Positions 27,065 to 35,252 of a DNA stretch of 64,000 nt are shown here, one piece after another. Both the position numbers and the translations under genes were made by a program. The notes under the pieces are model-generated. The model searched no databases, had not been told where the DNA came from, and saw nothing but the letters and a program-made list of their open reading frames with translations. The stretch's first letter is position 1. Each line of letters starts with the position of its first letter. The DNA is from Paenibacillus farraposensis (GTDB taxonomy: Bacteria; Bacillota; Bacilli; Paenibacillales; Paenibacillaceae): contig NZ_JAFFQR010000079.1 of assembly GCF_020736845.1 (NCBI RefSeq), positions 62,852 to 126,851 on the forward strand, written 5' to 3'.

Positions 27065-28013
27065 ACTGAAAAATAAGCTGAGCGTCATTCTCGACGTAGT
27101 CCCTCAAGGCTCGAACATCATTTATGTCGACTATCCTGTCTACAACAACGGTGGGGACGTACTCATCATGAAAGGCACAGAGGCATTCTTCAAGGATAAC
27201 GGTATCCATGTTCGTGCCCGATATAGCGCTATGGATATTCCGGATCAGCTACACATTCCGGGCGACTGGATTATCGTGTGCCACGGTGGCGGCAATTTCG
27301 GCGATCTGTATTTGAATCATCAACGTTTGCGGGAACGCATCGTACACGATTTCCCAAATCACCGAATTGTCATCATGCCGCAGACGATTCACTTTCAGTC
27401 TGAGCATAAAGCTAATGAGGCCGCTGCCCTGTTCAATAGCCACCCCGATCTGCATATGTTTGTGCGGGACACACGCTCGTACCAGTGGGCCAAGGACAAG
27501 CTGAATCAATGCAACATCACGCTATGTCCGGATATGGCGCACCAGCTTTGGCCGTTAAAGCCGACTACGGAAACCGTGAAGGACATACTGTACTTCCTGC
27601 GTACCGATATTGAAACGGTAGGAGGACAACAGAAATTCGACGACGAGGCCCATGCAGCTCATCGTCTGGACTGGGACACTTTGTTCACTCCGCTGGAGGT
27701 AAAGGGAATTGTCTACTTCCAGAAGTTTTACCGTCTGAATAAAAAGATCGGTGGACCGTTGCCAACGCGTACATTCTGGTATAAATACACCGACCATCTG
27801 ATGAACAAAGCGGTCACGCTGTTCAGCTCTTACCGGGAGGTTCGCACCTCAAGGCTGCACGGTCACATTCTGGCCTGTCTGCTCGATATGCCGCATGTGG
27901 TCATTGACAACTCGTACGGCAAAAACTCTCAATATTATAATACCTGGACTGAGCCGAATCCGAAGGCGAGGCTGTATAGCGTTACCCCTGAGGAATTAGG
28001 ACAGCCGTCTTAA
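27039..28013 (+). CDS. Polysaccharide pyruvyl transferase family protein (EpsO-like)
   Basis: 324 residues of the PS_pyruv_trans family, which adds a pyruvyl ketal from phosphoenolpyruvate to sugars of exopolysaccharides; EpsI and EpsO of B. subtilis are relatives. Seen: YVDYPVYNNGGDVLIMKGTE, IIVCHGGGNFGDLY, RIVIMPQTIHFQSE, FVRDTRSYQWA and, near the C-terminus, SRLHGHILACLL. The ATG at 27039 follows AGGGAGAAC; ATG 27057 is an alternative. It ends the polysaccharide unit, which would then produce an acidic, pyruvylated glycan. Confidence 0.88.
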   Translation: MPNSHPMAKLKNKLSVILDVVPQGSNIIYVDYPVYNNGGDVLIMKGTEAFFKDNGIHVRARYSAMDIPDQLHIPGDWIIVCHGGGNFGDLYLNHQRLRERIVHDFPNHRIVIMPQTIHFQSEHKANEAAALFNSHPDLHMFVRDTRSYQWAKDKLNQCNITLCPDMAHQLWPLKPTTETVKDILYFLRTDIETVGGQQKFDDEAHAAHRLDWDTLFTPLEVKGIVYFQKFYRLNKKIGGPLPTRTFWYKYTDHLMNKAVTLFSSYREVRTSRLHGHILACLLDMPHVVIDNSYGKNSQYYNTWTEPNPKARLYSVTPEELGQPS

Positions 28014-28063
28014 ATGTGATATGCCTTTGCCCCTGAATTTCTGCCTTTGAAGATGATAATCGG

Positions 28064-28111
28064 GAAATCTGGGGCAACAGCGATCGAAAGAATGATCCGC
28101 CCCGCGTAGCG
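28064..28111. repeat. Dispersed non-coding repeat, copy 1
   Basis: Core begins GAAATCTGGGGCAACAG and ends GCGTAGCG. A diverged copy of equal length lies at 39590-39637. Both sit in spacers after genes. It looks like a REP-type intergenic element. Confidence 0.5.
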
Positions 28112-28153
28112 TCCTCTATTGCCCAAAAATTCCACGCCAAACGTCGCTTTATT

Positions 28154-28183
28154 TTGACAATTCATTTCATAAATAGATATAAT
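28154..28183 (+). promoter_or_regulatory. Sigma-A promoter of def
   Basis: TTGACA (28154-28159), 18 bases, TATAAT (28178-28183), about 100 bases before the def start. Confidence 0.7.
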
Positions 28184-28208
28184 TTATGGGATAAAACCTG
28201 CAGAATAC

Positions 28209-28227
28209 CGGGGGTTTCCCCGATTTT
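28209..28227 (+). terminator. Terminator-like hairpin in the def leader
   Basis: CGGGG-GTTT-CCCCG followed by ATTTTT. It lies downstream of the promoter and upstream of def, so if the promoter is right it would act as an attenuator. Confidence 0.45.
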
Positions 28228-28281
28228 TGCATAACATCACATGATCATATATTTATTTAAAAAATGAATCGAGGCTGACGA

Positions 28282-28863
28282 ATGAGCAATCAATCGATGG
28301 ATATGCTTCTCACAAAGGATATTGTGCGTGAAGGGGAACCGATCTTGCGTACGAAGGTTGATCCGGTAAGCCTGCCTTTGTCTGAAGAGGATTTTCAACA
28401 AATGCAGTGGATGCTGGATTATCTGAAAAATAGCCAAAATGAAGAGCTGGCCACCCGCTATGAGCTGCGCCCGGGTGTAGGGCTATCCGCCAACCAGGTA
28501 GGTTTGAACAAAAGAATGTGTGCTATCTATTATAAAGATGGAGACAAGACGGTAGAGTACGCGCTTTTTAATCCGAAGCTGGTCAGCCACTCCACTTCCA
28601 TGATTTATTTGGAGCAGGGTGAGGGATGTTTGTCAGTGGATCGTTACATTCCCGGATATGTTCCGCGTTATGAAAAAATTCGCATCAAGGCCCATTTGCC
28701 GAACGGAACGCAGGAGCTATTGACCTTCAAGGGTTATGCAGCGATTGTGGTACAGCATGAAATGGACCACTTGGACGGCATTATGTTCTATGACCGCATC
28801 AATCCGGAAGATCCGCATAAGCTGCCGCAGGGAGTGCATATCGAACCTTTTGTGTGTGAATAG
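28282..28863 (+). CDS. def: Peptide deformylase
   Basis: Removes the formyl group from the initiator methionine of new proteins, using iron or zinc. 193 residues, the longer type II form of Gram-positives. All three motifs are present: GVGLSANQVG, EGCLSV with the metal cysteine, and QHEMDHLDG with two metal histidines and the catalytic glutamate. The start follows GAGG at eight bases. It is a single-gene unit. A second deformylase near fmt is usual in Bacillales, so this may be one of two. Confidence 0.94.
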   Translation: MSNQSMDMLLTKDIVREGEPILRTKVDPVSLPLSEEDFQQMQWMLDYLKNSQNEELATRYELRPGVGLSANQVGLNKRMCAIYYKDGDKTVEYALFNPKLVSHSTSMIYLEQGEGCLSVDRYIPGYVPRYEKIRIKAHLPNGTQELLTFKGYAAIVVQHEMDHLDGIMFYDRINPEDPHKLPQGVHIEPFVCE

Positions 28864-28875
28864 TTCATGATCCGT

Positions 28876-28906
28876 AAAATGTGGTGACTTCGTTCGCCAC
28901 ATTTTT
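28876..28906 (+). terminator. Terminator after def
   Basis: AAAATGTGG pairs with CCACATTTT across a 12-base loop, with extra T after it. Confidence 0.75.
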
Positions 28907-28998
28907 ACTTTACTAGAAAATATGGATATACATGTTGCGAGGCTTTAAACTGGAATCATATATGTTGTCATGAGGGTTTGAATATTTATTTAAAAATG

Positions 28999-29012
28999 TA
29001 AGCGCTTATCTT
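28999..29012 (+). promoter_or_regulatory. cre-like site before the yesM-type gene
   Basis: TGTAAGCGCTTATC matches TGWAANCGNTNWCA except at the last two bases. It lies about 15 bases before the kinase start and would place the pair under carbon control. Function inferred. Confidence 0.4.
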
Positions 29013-29026
29013 GGTGGAGGGGTGGC

Positions 29027-30817
29027 ATGAATCGCGGAGTACGGCATTTGATGAATAATATGCGCATGCGCAATAAGCTGCTCTTCTCCTATGTGCTGAT
29101 TGTCATGATCCCGGTGCTGGTGGTAGGCGGCTGTGTTACTTTTTATTTGCGTGAGCAAGCACTGAACAGTGCGATTGCCCAGACGGTAAACAATGTGGAA
29201 AAAATCAAGAGTCAGACGGCAAACTTGCTGCGTGTGCCGACGGATATTTCCAATGGCCTGATGTTCGACAAAAGGCTCAAGGAGATGGCGAACCGCCGTT
29301 ATTCGGGCATGGTAGAGCTGATAAATGCGTACCATCAATACAAGGACTTCAATGAGTATGTGCAGCAGTATAGAGAGGTTGCTGCCATTCGGTTTTATTC
29401 AGACAATCCGACACTGGTCAATAATCTGGAGTTTATTCCTGTCGATACCGGCATTGAGCAGCAGAAATGGTTTCAGACAGCGATGAAGGGGACAGCAATT
29501 AACTGGTTTTACATCCACGACAAGGAGGATAATCCAGTCAATCACTTGAGTCTGGTACGGCAAATTCCATTTCCCGAATATCATAGCAAGGGAGTATTGA
29601 TGATAGCGCTAAGTCAGACTGAGCTGAACCAAATGCTGAGCCAGGAGCCGTTTGAAACATTGATTGCAGATCGCAACGGGATTGTGGTGGCTGCTACTCA
29701 TCCGCAGTCGGTGGGTCAGACATTGGCGGAATTGCATTTGGGCTTTGATGTCCAGCGTACGGGGAAGGGCATATATGAAGCGAAAATAAACGGAAAGCCT
29801 TCAAACATTATTGTGGATGAGCTGCTGCCCGCCTCAAGTGTGAGCGGATTCACCATTATTTCGGAGTTTTCGACGGAACATATTGTACAGGGGGCGAACC
29901 GGATTAGTTTGATCGGTGCCTTGTGTGTGCTTGCAGTGCTGATCATAGCGCTGATTTTGATTACCATTATTTCCTGGTTGATTACCAAACGTCTGCAGCG
30001 GTTGAGCTATGAACTGGGAAAAGTAGCCTCGGGCGATTTCCATGTGGTGTCGAGTGTGGAGGGAAGGGACGAAATCGGAGATTTATCCCGCTGCTTCAAC
30101 GATATGGTGACCAGTATCCGCCAGCTCATGGCACAGATCTATGAAGCAAGTGAGCAGAACAACAGGCTCGAGCTGGCGCAAAAGGATATCAAGCTAAAAA
30201 TGATGGCCAGTCAAATTAATCCGCACTTCCTGTTTAATGCGCTGGAGTCTATCCGAATGAAGGCGCATCTGAACGGGGAAGCCGAGATTGCAACGACGGT
30301 ACGTTTGCTTGGCAAGCTGATGCGGAGGAATCTGGAGATTGGCAGCGGTAAAACGACGGTACGTCAGGAACTGGATATGGTGCGATCCTATTTGCAAATT
30401 CAGCAGTTCAGGTTTGGAAAGCGTCTGATTTATGAAGTAAATCTGACAGGAGACACTGAGAAAATGTCCATACCTCCATTGATCATACAGCCGCTGGTGG
30501 AAAATGCAGTCATTCACGGCCTGGAAAATAAGGAAGAACCGGTTACCGTGAAAGTGGATATCACGATGGAGCTGCGAGAACTGCACATTAAAGTAGCGGA
30601 TGATGGGATAGGAATGGAAAAAGAGCAGCTTGCCTGTCTGCTGGCCCGTATCAGGGGAACGGATGAGCCGGAAGGAAGCAGTATTGGTCTGCGCAATGTC
30701 CACCAGCGTCTGGCGTTGATGTATGGTGAGCGTTATGGTTTGCGTATTGAAAGCGTGTTGAACGCAGGAACCATCGTATGTTTTTCTATACCTGGAGAGG
30801 AGGATTCGAATGTATAA
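29027..30817 (+). CDS. Sensor histidine kinase, YesM family
   Basis: 596 residues. A membrane segment near residues 18-40 and another near 285-315 (LIGALCVLAVLIIALILITI) bracket an extracellular dCache-like sensor of about 250 residues. A HAMP segment follows (RLQRLSYELGKVASGDF), then the His_kinase domain QINPHFLFNALESIRMKA with phosphoacceptor His400, and the ATPase domain IIQPLVENAVIHGLENK, ADDGIGME, SSIGLRNVHQRL. YesM-type kinases usually sense sugars and steer carbohydrate transporters. The gene overlaps its partner regulator by eight bases. Confidence 0.93.
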   Translation: MNRGVRHLMNNMRMRNKLLFSYVLIVMIPVLVVGGCVTFYLREQALNSAIAQTVNNVEKIKSQTANLLRVPTDISNGLMFDKRLKEMANRRYSGMVELINAYHQYKDFNEYVQQYREVAAIRFYSDNPTLVNNLEFIPVDTGIEQQKWFQTAMKGTAINWFYIHDKEDNPVNHLSLVRQIPFPEYHSKGVLMIALSQTELNQMLSQEPFETLIADRNGIVVAATHPQSVGQTLAELHLGFDVQRTGKGIYEAKINGKPSNIIVDELLPASSVSGFTIISEFSTEHIVQGANRISLIGALCVLAVLIIALILITIISWLITKRLQRLSYELGKVASGDFHVVSSVEGRDEIGDLSRCFNDMVTSIRQLMAQIYEASEQNNRLELAQKDIKLKMMASQINPHFLFNALESIRMKAHLNGEAEIATTVRLLGKLMRRNLEIGSGKTTVRQELDMVRSYLQIQQFRFGKRLIYEVNLTGDTEKMSIPPLIIQPLVENAVIHGLENKEEPVTVKVDITMELRELHIKVADDGIGMEKEQLACLLARIRGTDEPEGSSIGLRNVHQRLALMYGERYGLRIESVLNAGTIVCFSIPGEEDSNV

Positions 30818-32444
30818 AGCGATGATTGTGGATGATGAGCCTGCGATTCGTCAAGGGCTGTCCTCCATGATTGACTGGGGGGATTGTGGTTTTCAAATTG
30901 TAGATACGGCAGGAAGTGGTCGCGAAGCTTTGGAGAAGTTCGGTGAGCATCGGCCAGAGCTGATTATTGTCGATATTCGTATGCCGGGCATGAGTGGACT
31001 TGAGGTCATACAGAGCATACGTGAAATGAGCGGCGAGCCGTTTCATTTTCTCATATTAAGCGGATATGCTGACTTTGACTATGCCCGGCAAGCCATGGGC
31101 TTTGGGGTGGATGGTTATTTATTGAAGCCTGTCGATGAGGAGGAAATGACGACAGAGCTGAAACGGGTATGCCGAAGCATTGAGGTTGAAAAAGAAAACG
31201 GCAAGTGGGGAGGTGCTCCTCACCTTGAGCGTGGCTGGATCGAAGCGCTGCTGTTTCCGGTTCAACAGCCTGCAGATCATGCAGCAGAGCCCGGCACTTC
31301 TCCTGATGAAGGGATGCGGCAAGCCGAGCAGCACGGACAGCATCTGGTGCTGCCAGCTTTGGATTGGCCCAGCTATCAGATTGTTTTGCTGGATTTGCGG
31401 ATACCCGACTGGGATCGGCAAGCCCGGCAATCGGCAGCAAAACAGCATCTGGCGCAGATGTGCCGGGAGCAGGGCCGGGGCATAGTGTTTGAGGCCGGAA
31501 TATATACGGGCTTGCTGCTTCCCGCTACGGTCAGGACGGAGGAAAATGCTGCCCGGATGCTGGCATCCTGGCGGCATGAGCTGAAGCCGTGGGCAACAGA
31601 GATTTACGTGGCAGCCGGTGATCCGGTGCCGAAATTAACAGATATCCCCGCTTCTTTTGAACAGGCGTTGCGTTTATTGGAACATACGTTTTTGTTTGGC
31701 ATGGACAGGGTCATGCTCTCCAGTGATCTGTACAAATTGGAGGCGATCACCGCCGAAGCGGACGAAGCATCCAATAAAAAAGCAGCCCCCGTGCGTTACG
31801 CAGAAAAGCTGTACTATGCGCTCGACATGGCCAGCCGGGAAGCGGCACTGCGCGTATTAAAGGAAATGAAAGTCCGGTATCCCCAGACTTATCGTACAGA
31901 ATCCGCCATTAAGGCGGCATTTGCCCAAACGTTTACACTGGCGCTGAACAAGTACGCGGCTGGACAGGATCAGAGCCGAGTGGTGTTGGAGGAGCATTCC
32001 AGCTTGATTACCGAAGTATATGCCTATTCTACATTGGGCGAACTGGTTGATCATTCGGCAGAGTATATATTGCAATGGATCGGTCAGACTGACTTGGGCG
32101 GCAAGGAGATCATTATGAAGCAAATGCTGGACTTCATACATAGTCATTATGATGAAAATTTACGGTTGGAGCTACTGGCAGACATGTTCAACTACAATAG
32201 CGGCTATTTGGGCAAACTGTTCAAAGGTCATACCGGCGAGGCTTTTAATGCCTACCTGGATAAAGTAAGGATTGAGCGGGCAAGGGAATTGCTTGCACAG
32301 GGAATTAAGGTACATCAGGTAGCAGACCGTGTGGGGTATGCGAATGCTGATTATTTTCATAGCAAATTCAAAAAATATGCAGGAATGTCGCCTTCCTTCT
32401 ACCGTAATCAGGCTCAGAAGAACGAAGAAATGGATGGCAGTTGA
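30810..32444 (+). CDS. Response regulator, YesN/AraC family
   Basis: 544 residues. The N-terminal receiver has the acidic pair in MIVDDEPAIRQGL, phosphoacceptor Asp55 in IIVDIRMPG, the Ser in LILSGYADF and the Lys in LLKPVDEEE. A long middle region of about 280 residues is typical of YesN. The C-terminal AraC-type DNA-binding domain has two helix-turn-helix units (LRLELLADMFNYNSGYLGKL, KVHQVADRVGYANADYFHSK). No transporter adjoins it; the nearest carbohydrate ABC system lies 7 kb away, so the target is unknown. Confidence 0.93.
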   Translation: MYKAMIVDDEPAIRQGLSSMIDWGDCGFQIVDTAGSGREALEKFGEHRPELIIVDIRMPGMSGLEVIQSIREMSGEPFHFLILSGYADFDYARQAMGFGVDGYLLKPVDEEEMTTELKRVCRSIEVEKENGKWGGAPHLERGWIEALLFPVQQPADHAAEPGTSPDEGMRQAEQHGQHLVLPALDWPSYQIVLLDLRIPDWDRQARQSAAKQHLAQMCREQGRGIVFEAGIYTGLLLPATVRTEENAARMLASWRHELKPWATEIYVAAGDPVPKLTDIPASFEQALRLLEHTFLFGMDRVMLSSDLYKLEAITAEADEASNKKAAPVRYAEKLYYALDMASREAALRVLKEMKVRYPQTYRTESAIKAAFAQTFTLALNKYAAGQDQSRVVLEEHSSLITEVYAYSTLGELVDHSAEYILQWIGQTDLGGKEIIMKQMLDFIHSHYDENLRLELLADMFNYNSGYLGKLFKGHTGEAFNAYLDKVRIERARELLAQGIKVHQVADRVGYANADYFHSKFKKYAGMSPSFYRNQAQKNEEMDGS

Positions 32445-32757
32445 AAGATTCCTGCCGCTTCATTTATGAGTCTCTCTTGCAGATCTCGGAGGAGTGTTAT
32501 CCGTATGCAGGGAGGCTTTTTTATATGGAAAAAATCAGGCAAATCAATCGCAAATGTCACACTTATTAGAGGATTTGAGCTGATTTCATAAATTCGCCAT
32601 CATTATGACACAGCTTTGGCATGATGTTCACACTTTCGATTCTATTTCATTCTAAATCTATTCTATATAATGTTGTTATTCTGAAGTCGGATCATGTTAT
32701 CAACGGTGAAAGCGACTGGGGTCCATTCTTGGAAAAATGGACGGTACATACGCAATA
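32445..32757. other. Spacer before cydA
   Basis: Holds a poorly paired, T-ending sequence near 32475-32523 that may terminate the two-component operon, a possible -10 TATAAT at 32666-32671 without a good -35, and a 7-pair hairpin GTCCATT/AATGGAC at 32721-32742 in the presumed cyd leader. Confidence 0.4.
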
Positions 32758-32775
32758 AAGTGAATATTATCACAA
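32758..32775. promoter_or_regulatory. Rex-like operator upstream of cydA
   Basis: AAGTGAATATTATCACAA matches the Rex consensus TTGTGAnnnnnnTCACAA except for the first two bases. Rex, an NADH/NAD sensor, represses cydABCD in B. subtilis, which supports the call. Confidence 0.6.
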
Positions 32776-32845
32776 AGTTGGTTCATTGCTTCAGAACCTG
32801 ATTTAACATGCAATTTTTAAGAAAGCACAGAGGAGGAAAGACATC

Positions 32846-34252
32846 ATGGACGTATTAGAATTGGCACGGTTGCAGTTTGCGACAACCACGATTCTTCACT
32901 TTGTTTACGTGCCGATCTCCATTGGATTATCGCTGCTGGTGGCGATTATGGAGACTTTGTATGTGGTCAAAAAAAATGATTTGTACAAAAAAATGGCTCA
33001 ATTTTGGGGAACGTTCCTATTGATCAATTTTGCCGTGGGCGTGGTCACCGGGATTTTACAGGAATTTCAGTTCGGAATGAACTGGTCGGACTTTTCCCGT
33101 TTTGTCGGCGATGTATTTGGTACACCGCTGGCGATAGAAGCACTGCTTGCATTTTTTCTGGAATCTACCTTTATCGGCTTATGGGTGTTTGGCTGGGAAA
33201 GGCTGTCCAAAAGGGTGCATTTAATCTGTATGTGGCTGGTATCCATGGGTACGATGCTATCCGCTTTGTGGATTTTGGCCGCCAATTCGTTCATGCAGCG
33301 TCCCGTAGGGTACGGGATTCAAAACGGACGCGCTGAAATGCAGGATTTCGCAGCCTTGTTAACGAACGAGCAGCTTTTGTGGGAGTATCCCCACACCATA
33401 TTTGCTGCTATTGCAACCGGAGCGTTCCTCGTAGCGGGGATTAGCGCATGGAAGCTGATGCATAAAAAGAATATGGACTTTTTTAAACCTTCTTTTAAAT
33501 TGAGTATTGTAGTTGCCTTAATTAGCGCCATTGCTATCCCTTTGTTTGGTCATGGACAGGCTCAATATCTGGTAAAAACACAGCCGATGAAGATGGCCGC
33601 CAGTGAAGGCCTGTGGGAAAACAGCGGCGACCCGGCGCCTTGGACGGTTGTGGCGCGCATTGATCCTGATAAGCAGGAAAATACCTTTGAGATTAAAGTT
33701 CCGTTTGCACTCAGCTTTCTGTCGTACAGCAAATTTTCCGGCTCCGTACCTGGTATGAAGGAGCTTCAGGCACAGTATGAGAAAACCTACGGTCCGGGTG
33801 ACTATATTCCGCCAGTACGTACTACATTCTGGAGCTTCCGCATTATGATTGCGTCGGGATGTGCCATGATTGTACTTGGTTTATACGGAGCCTATCTGAG
33901 TTTTAGACGTAAATTGGAGGGCTCGCATCGCTGGTTCTACCGTTTCATGCTGTGGGGGATTTCACTCCCGTTCATTGGGAATACTGCGGGCTGGATTATG
34001 ACTGAAATGGGCCGCCAGCCGTGGACGGTGTTTGGCTTGCTTCAAACCAAAGATTCCGTTTCGCCTACTGTTGTTGCAGGAGAAGTGCTGTTCTCACTCA
34101 TTGCGTTTACGACGCTGTATGTCGCTTTAACGGGCGTACTGGCATTCCTGTTTGCTCGTACAGCGCGCAAAGGTCCGGATTTTGAACCGCATCAGCATAC
34201 GGTCATTCATGATCCATTTGCTCAAGGGGGTGACAACATTGTCGTTAAATGA
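32846..34252 (+). CDS. cydA: Cytochrome bd quinol oxidase subunit I
   Basis: Main subunit of the high-affinity oxidase that passes electrons from menaquinol to oxygen. It carries hemes b558, b595 and d, and is active at low oxygen. 468 residues, about nine membrane segments. Seen: LARLQFATTTILHFVYVPIS with a heme-ligand histidine near residue 19, the quinol-binding region after the sixth helix in its short Gram-positive form, and GRQPWTVFGLLQT. The start follows GGAGGAAAG. It is the first gene of cydABCD, with a Rex-like site upstream, and overlaps cydB by 14 bases. Confidence 0.95.
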   Translation: MDVLELARLQFATTTILHFVYVPISIGLSLLVAIMETLYVVKKNDLYKKMAQFWGTFLLINFAVGVVTGILQEFQFGMNWSDFSRFVGDVFGTPLAIEALLAFFLESTFIGLWVFGWERLSKRVHLICMWLVSMGTMLSALWILAANSFMQRPVGYGIQNGRAEMQDFAALLTNEQLLWEYPHTIFAAIATGAFLVAGISAWKLMHKKNMDFFKPSFKLSIVVALISAIAIPLFGHGQAQYLVKTQPMKMAASEGLWENSGDPAPWTVVARIDPDKQENTFEIKVPFALSFLSYSKFSGSVPGMKELQAQYEKTYGPGDYIPPVRTTFWSFRIMIASGCAMIVLGLYGAYLSFRRKLEGSHRWFYRFMLWGISLPFIGNTAGWIMTEMGRQPWTVFGLLQTKDSVSPTVVAGEVLFSLIAFTTLYVALTGVLAFLFARTARKGPDFEPHQHTVIHDPFAQGGDNIVVK

Positions 34253-35252
34253 TCTGTGGTTTTTATTGATTGCTGTGCTATTCACCGGCTTTTTCTTCCT
34301 GGAAGGCTTTGATTTTGGCGTGGGCATGGCTTTGGGCTTGGTGCCCCGGAATGAACAGCAAAAACGTTTGATGATTAACACGATCGGTCCGTTTTGGGAT
34401 GCCAATGAAGTATGGCTGATCACAGCGGCAGGTGCCATGTTTGCTGCTTTCCCGCATTTTTATGCGACCATGTTCAGCGGATATTATCTGGTATTTGTGT
34501 TGATTCTGCTAGGCTTGATTTTACGTGGAGTTTCCTTTGAATTCCGCGGCAAGGCGAAAGGAAAATGGTGGACAGGAACGTGGGATGCGTCGATCCTGAT
34601 TGGCAGCTTTTTGCCGCCGATGCTGTTCGGTATGGCTTTTGCCGCTTTGGTGAAAGGTGTACCCATTCAGCAAAACATGGATTTAAAAGCCGGATTTTCC
34701 GATGTGCTCAACGGATATACGATATGGATCGGACTGACGGTGGTCGGGATGTGCCTGATGCATGGACTGACGTTTGTTTCTTTGCGGACGATTGGAGAGG
34801 TGAGAGATCGTGCCCGCGTGATCGCATCCAAGTTCCTGCCGGTATTGGGTATTTTACTCGCCGGTATGGTGGTGTGGACTTATTTTGCCACGGATTTTTT
34901 CGTGCGCCGTGGCCCCTTTATGTATGCGGCGGTCGTCATCGGAATGATTGCCTATGTGCTGGCATGGTATTTCCTGAAACAGCGCCGTGAAGGATGGGCC
35001 TTCGGAATGACAGGCGCCATGATTGTGCTGACCTTCGTTTCATTATTCGTCGGCTTGTTCCCTAGATTTATGGTCAGCTCGGTCAATAGTGCATTTGATC
35101 TGACGATTTATAACGCAAGCTCCAGCCATTACACACTGAAAGCCATGACGATTGTTGCAGCAACGCTTTTACCCTTTGTATTGGCTTACCAGGCATGGAG
35201 CTACTTTGTTTTCCATAAACGTCTCAGTGAAAAGGATCATCTGGAATACTAA
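34239..35252 (+). CDS. cydB: Cytochrome bd quinol oxidase subunit II
   Basis: Second structural subunit of cytochrome bd, 337 residues, about eight membrane segments. Seen: LEGFDFGVGMALGLVPRNEQ near the N-terminus and GPFWDANEVWLITAAGAMFA, both CydB hallmarks. The TTG at 34239 is chosen because AAGGGGGTG precedes it at the right spacing and it yields the family start (SLNDLWFLLIAVLF). The frame is open further upstream inside cydA. The stop overlaps the next ATG (TAATG). Confidence 0.93.
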   Translation: MSLNDLWFLLIAVLFTGFFFLEGFDFGVGMALGLVPRNEQQKRLMINTIGPFWDANEVWLITAAGAMFAAFPHFYATMFSGYYLVFVLILLGLILRGVSFEFRGKAKGKWWTGTWDASILIGSFLPPMLFGMAFAALVKGVPIQQNMDLKAGFSDVLNGYTIWIGLTVVGMCLMHGLTFVSLRTIGEVRDRARVIASKFLPVLGILLAGMVVWTYFATDFFVRRGPFMYAAVVIGMIAYVLAWYFLKQRREGWAFGMTGAMIVLTFVSLFVGLFPRFMVSSVNSAFDLTIYNASSSHYTLKAMTIVAATLLPFVLAYQAWSYFVFHKRLSEKDHLEY

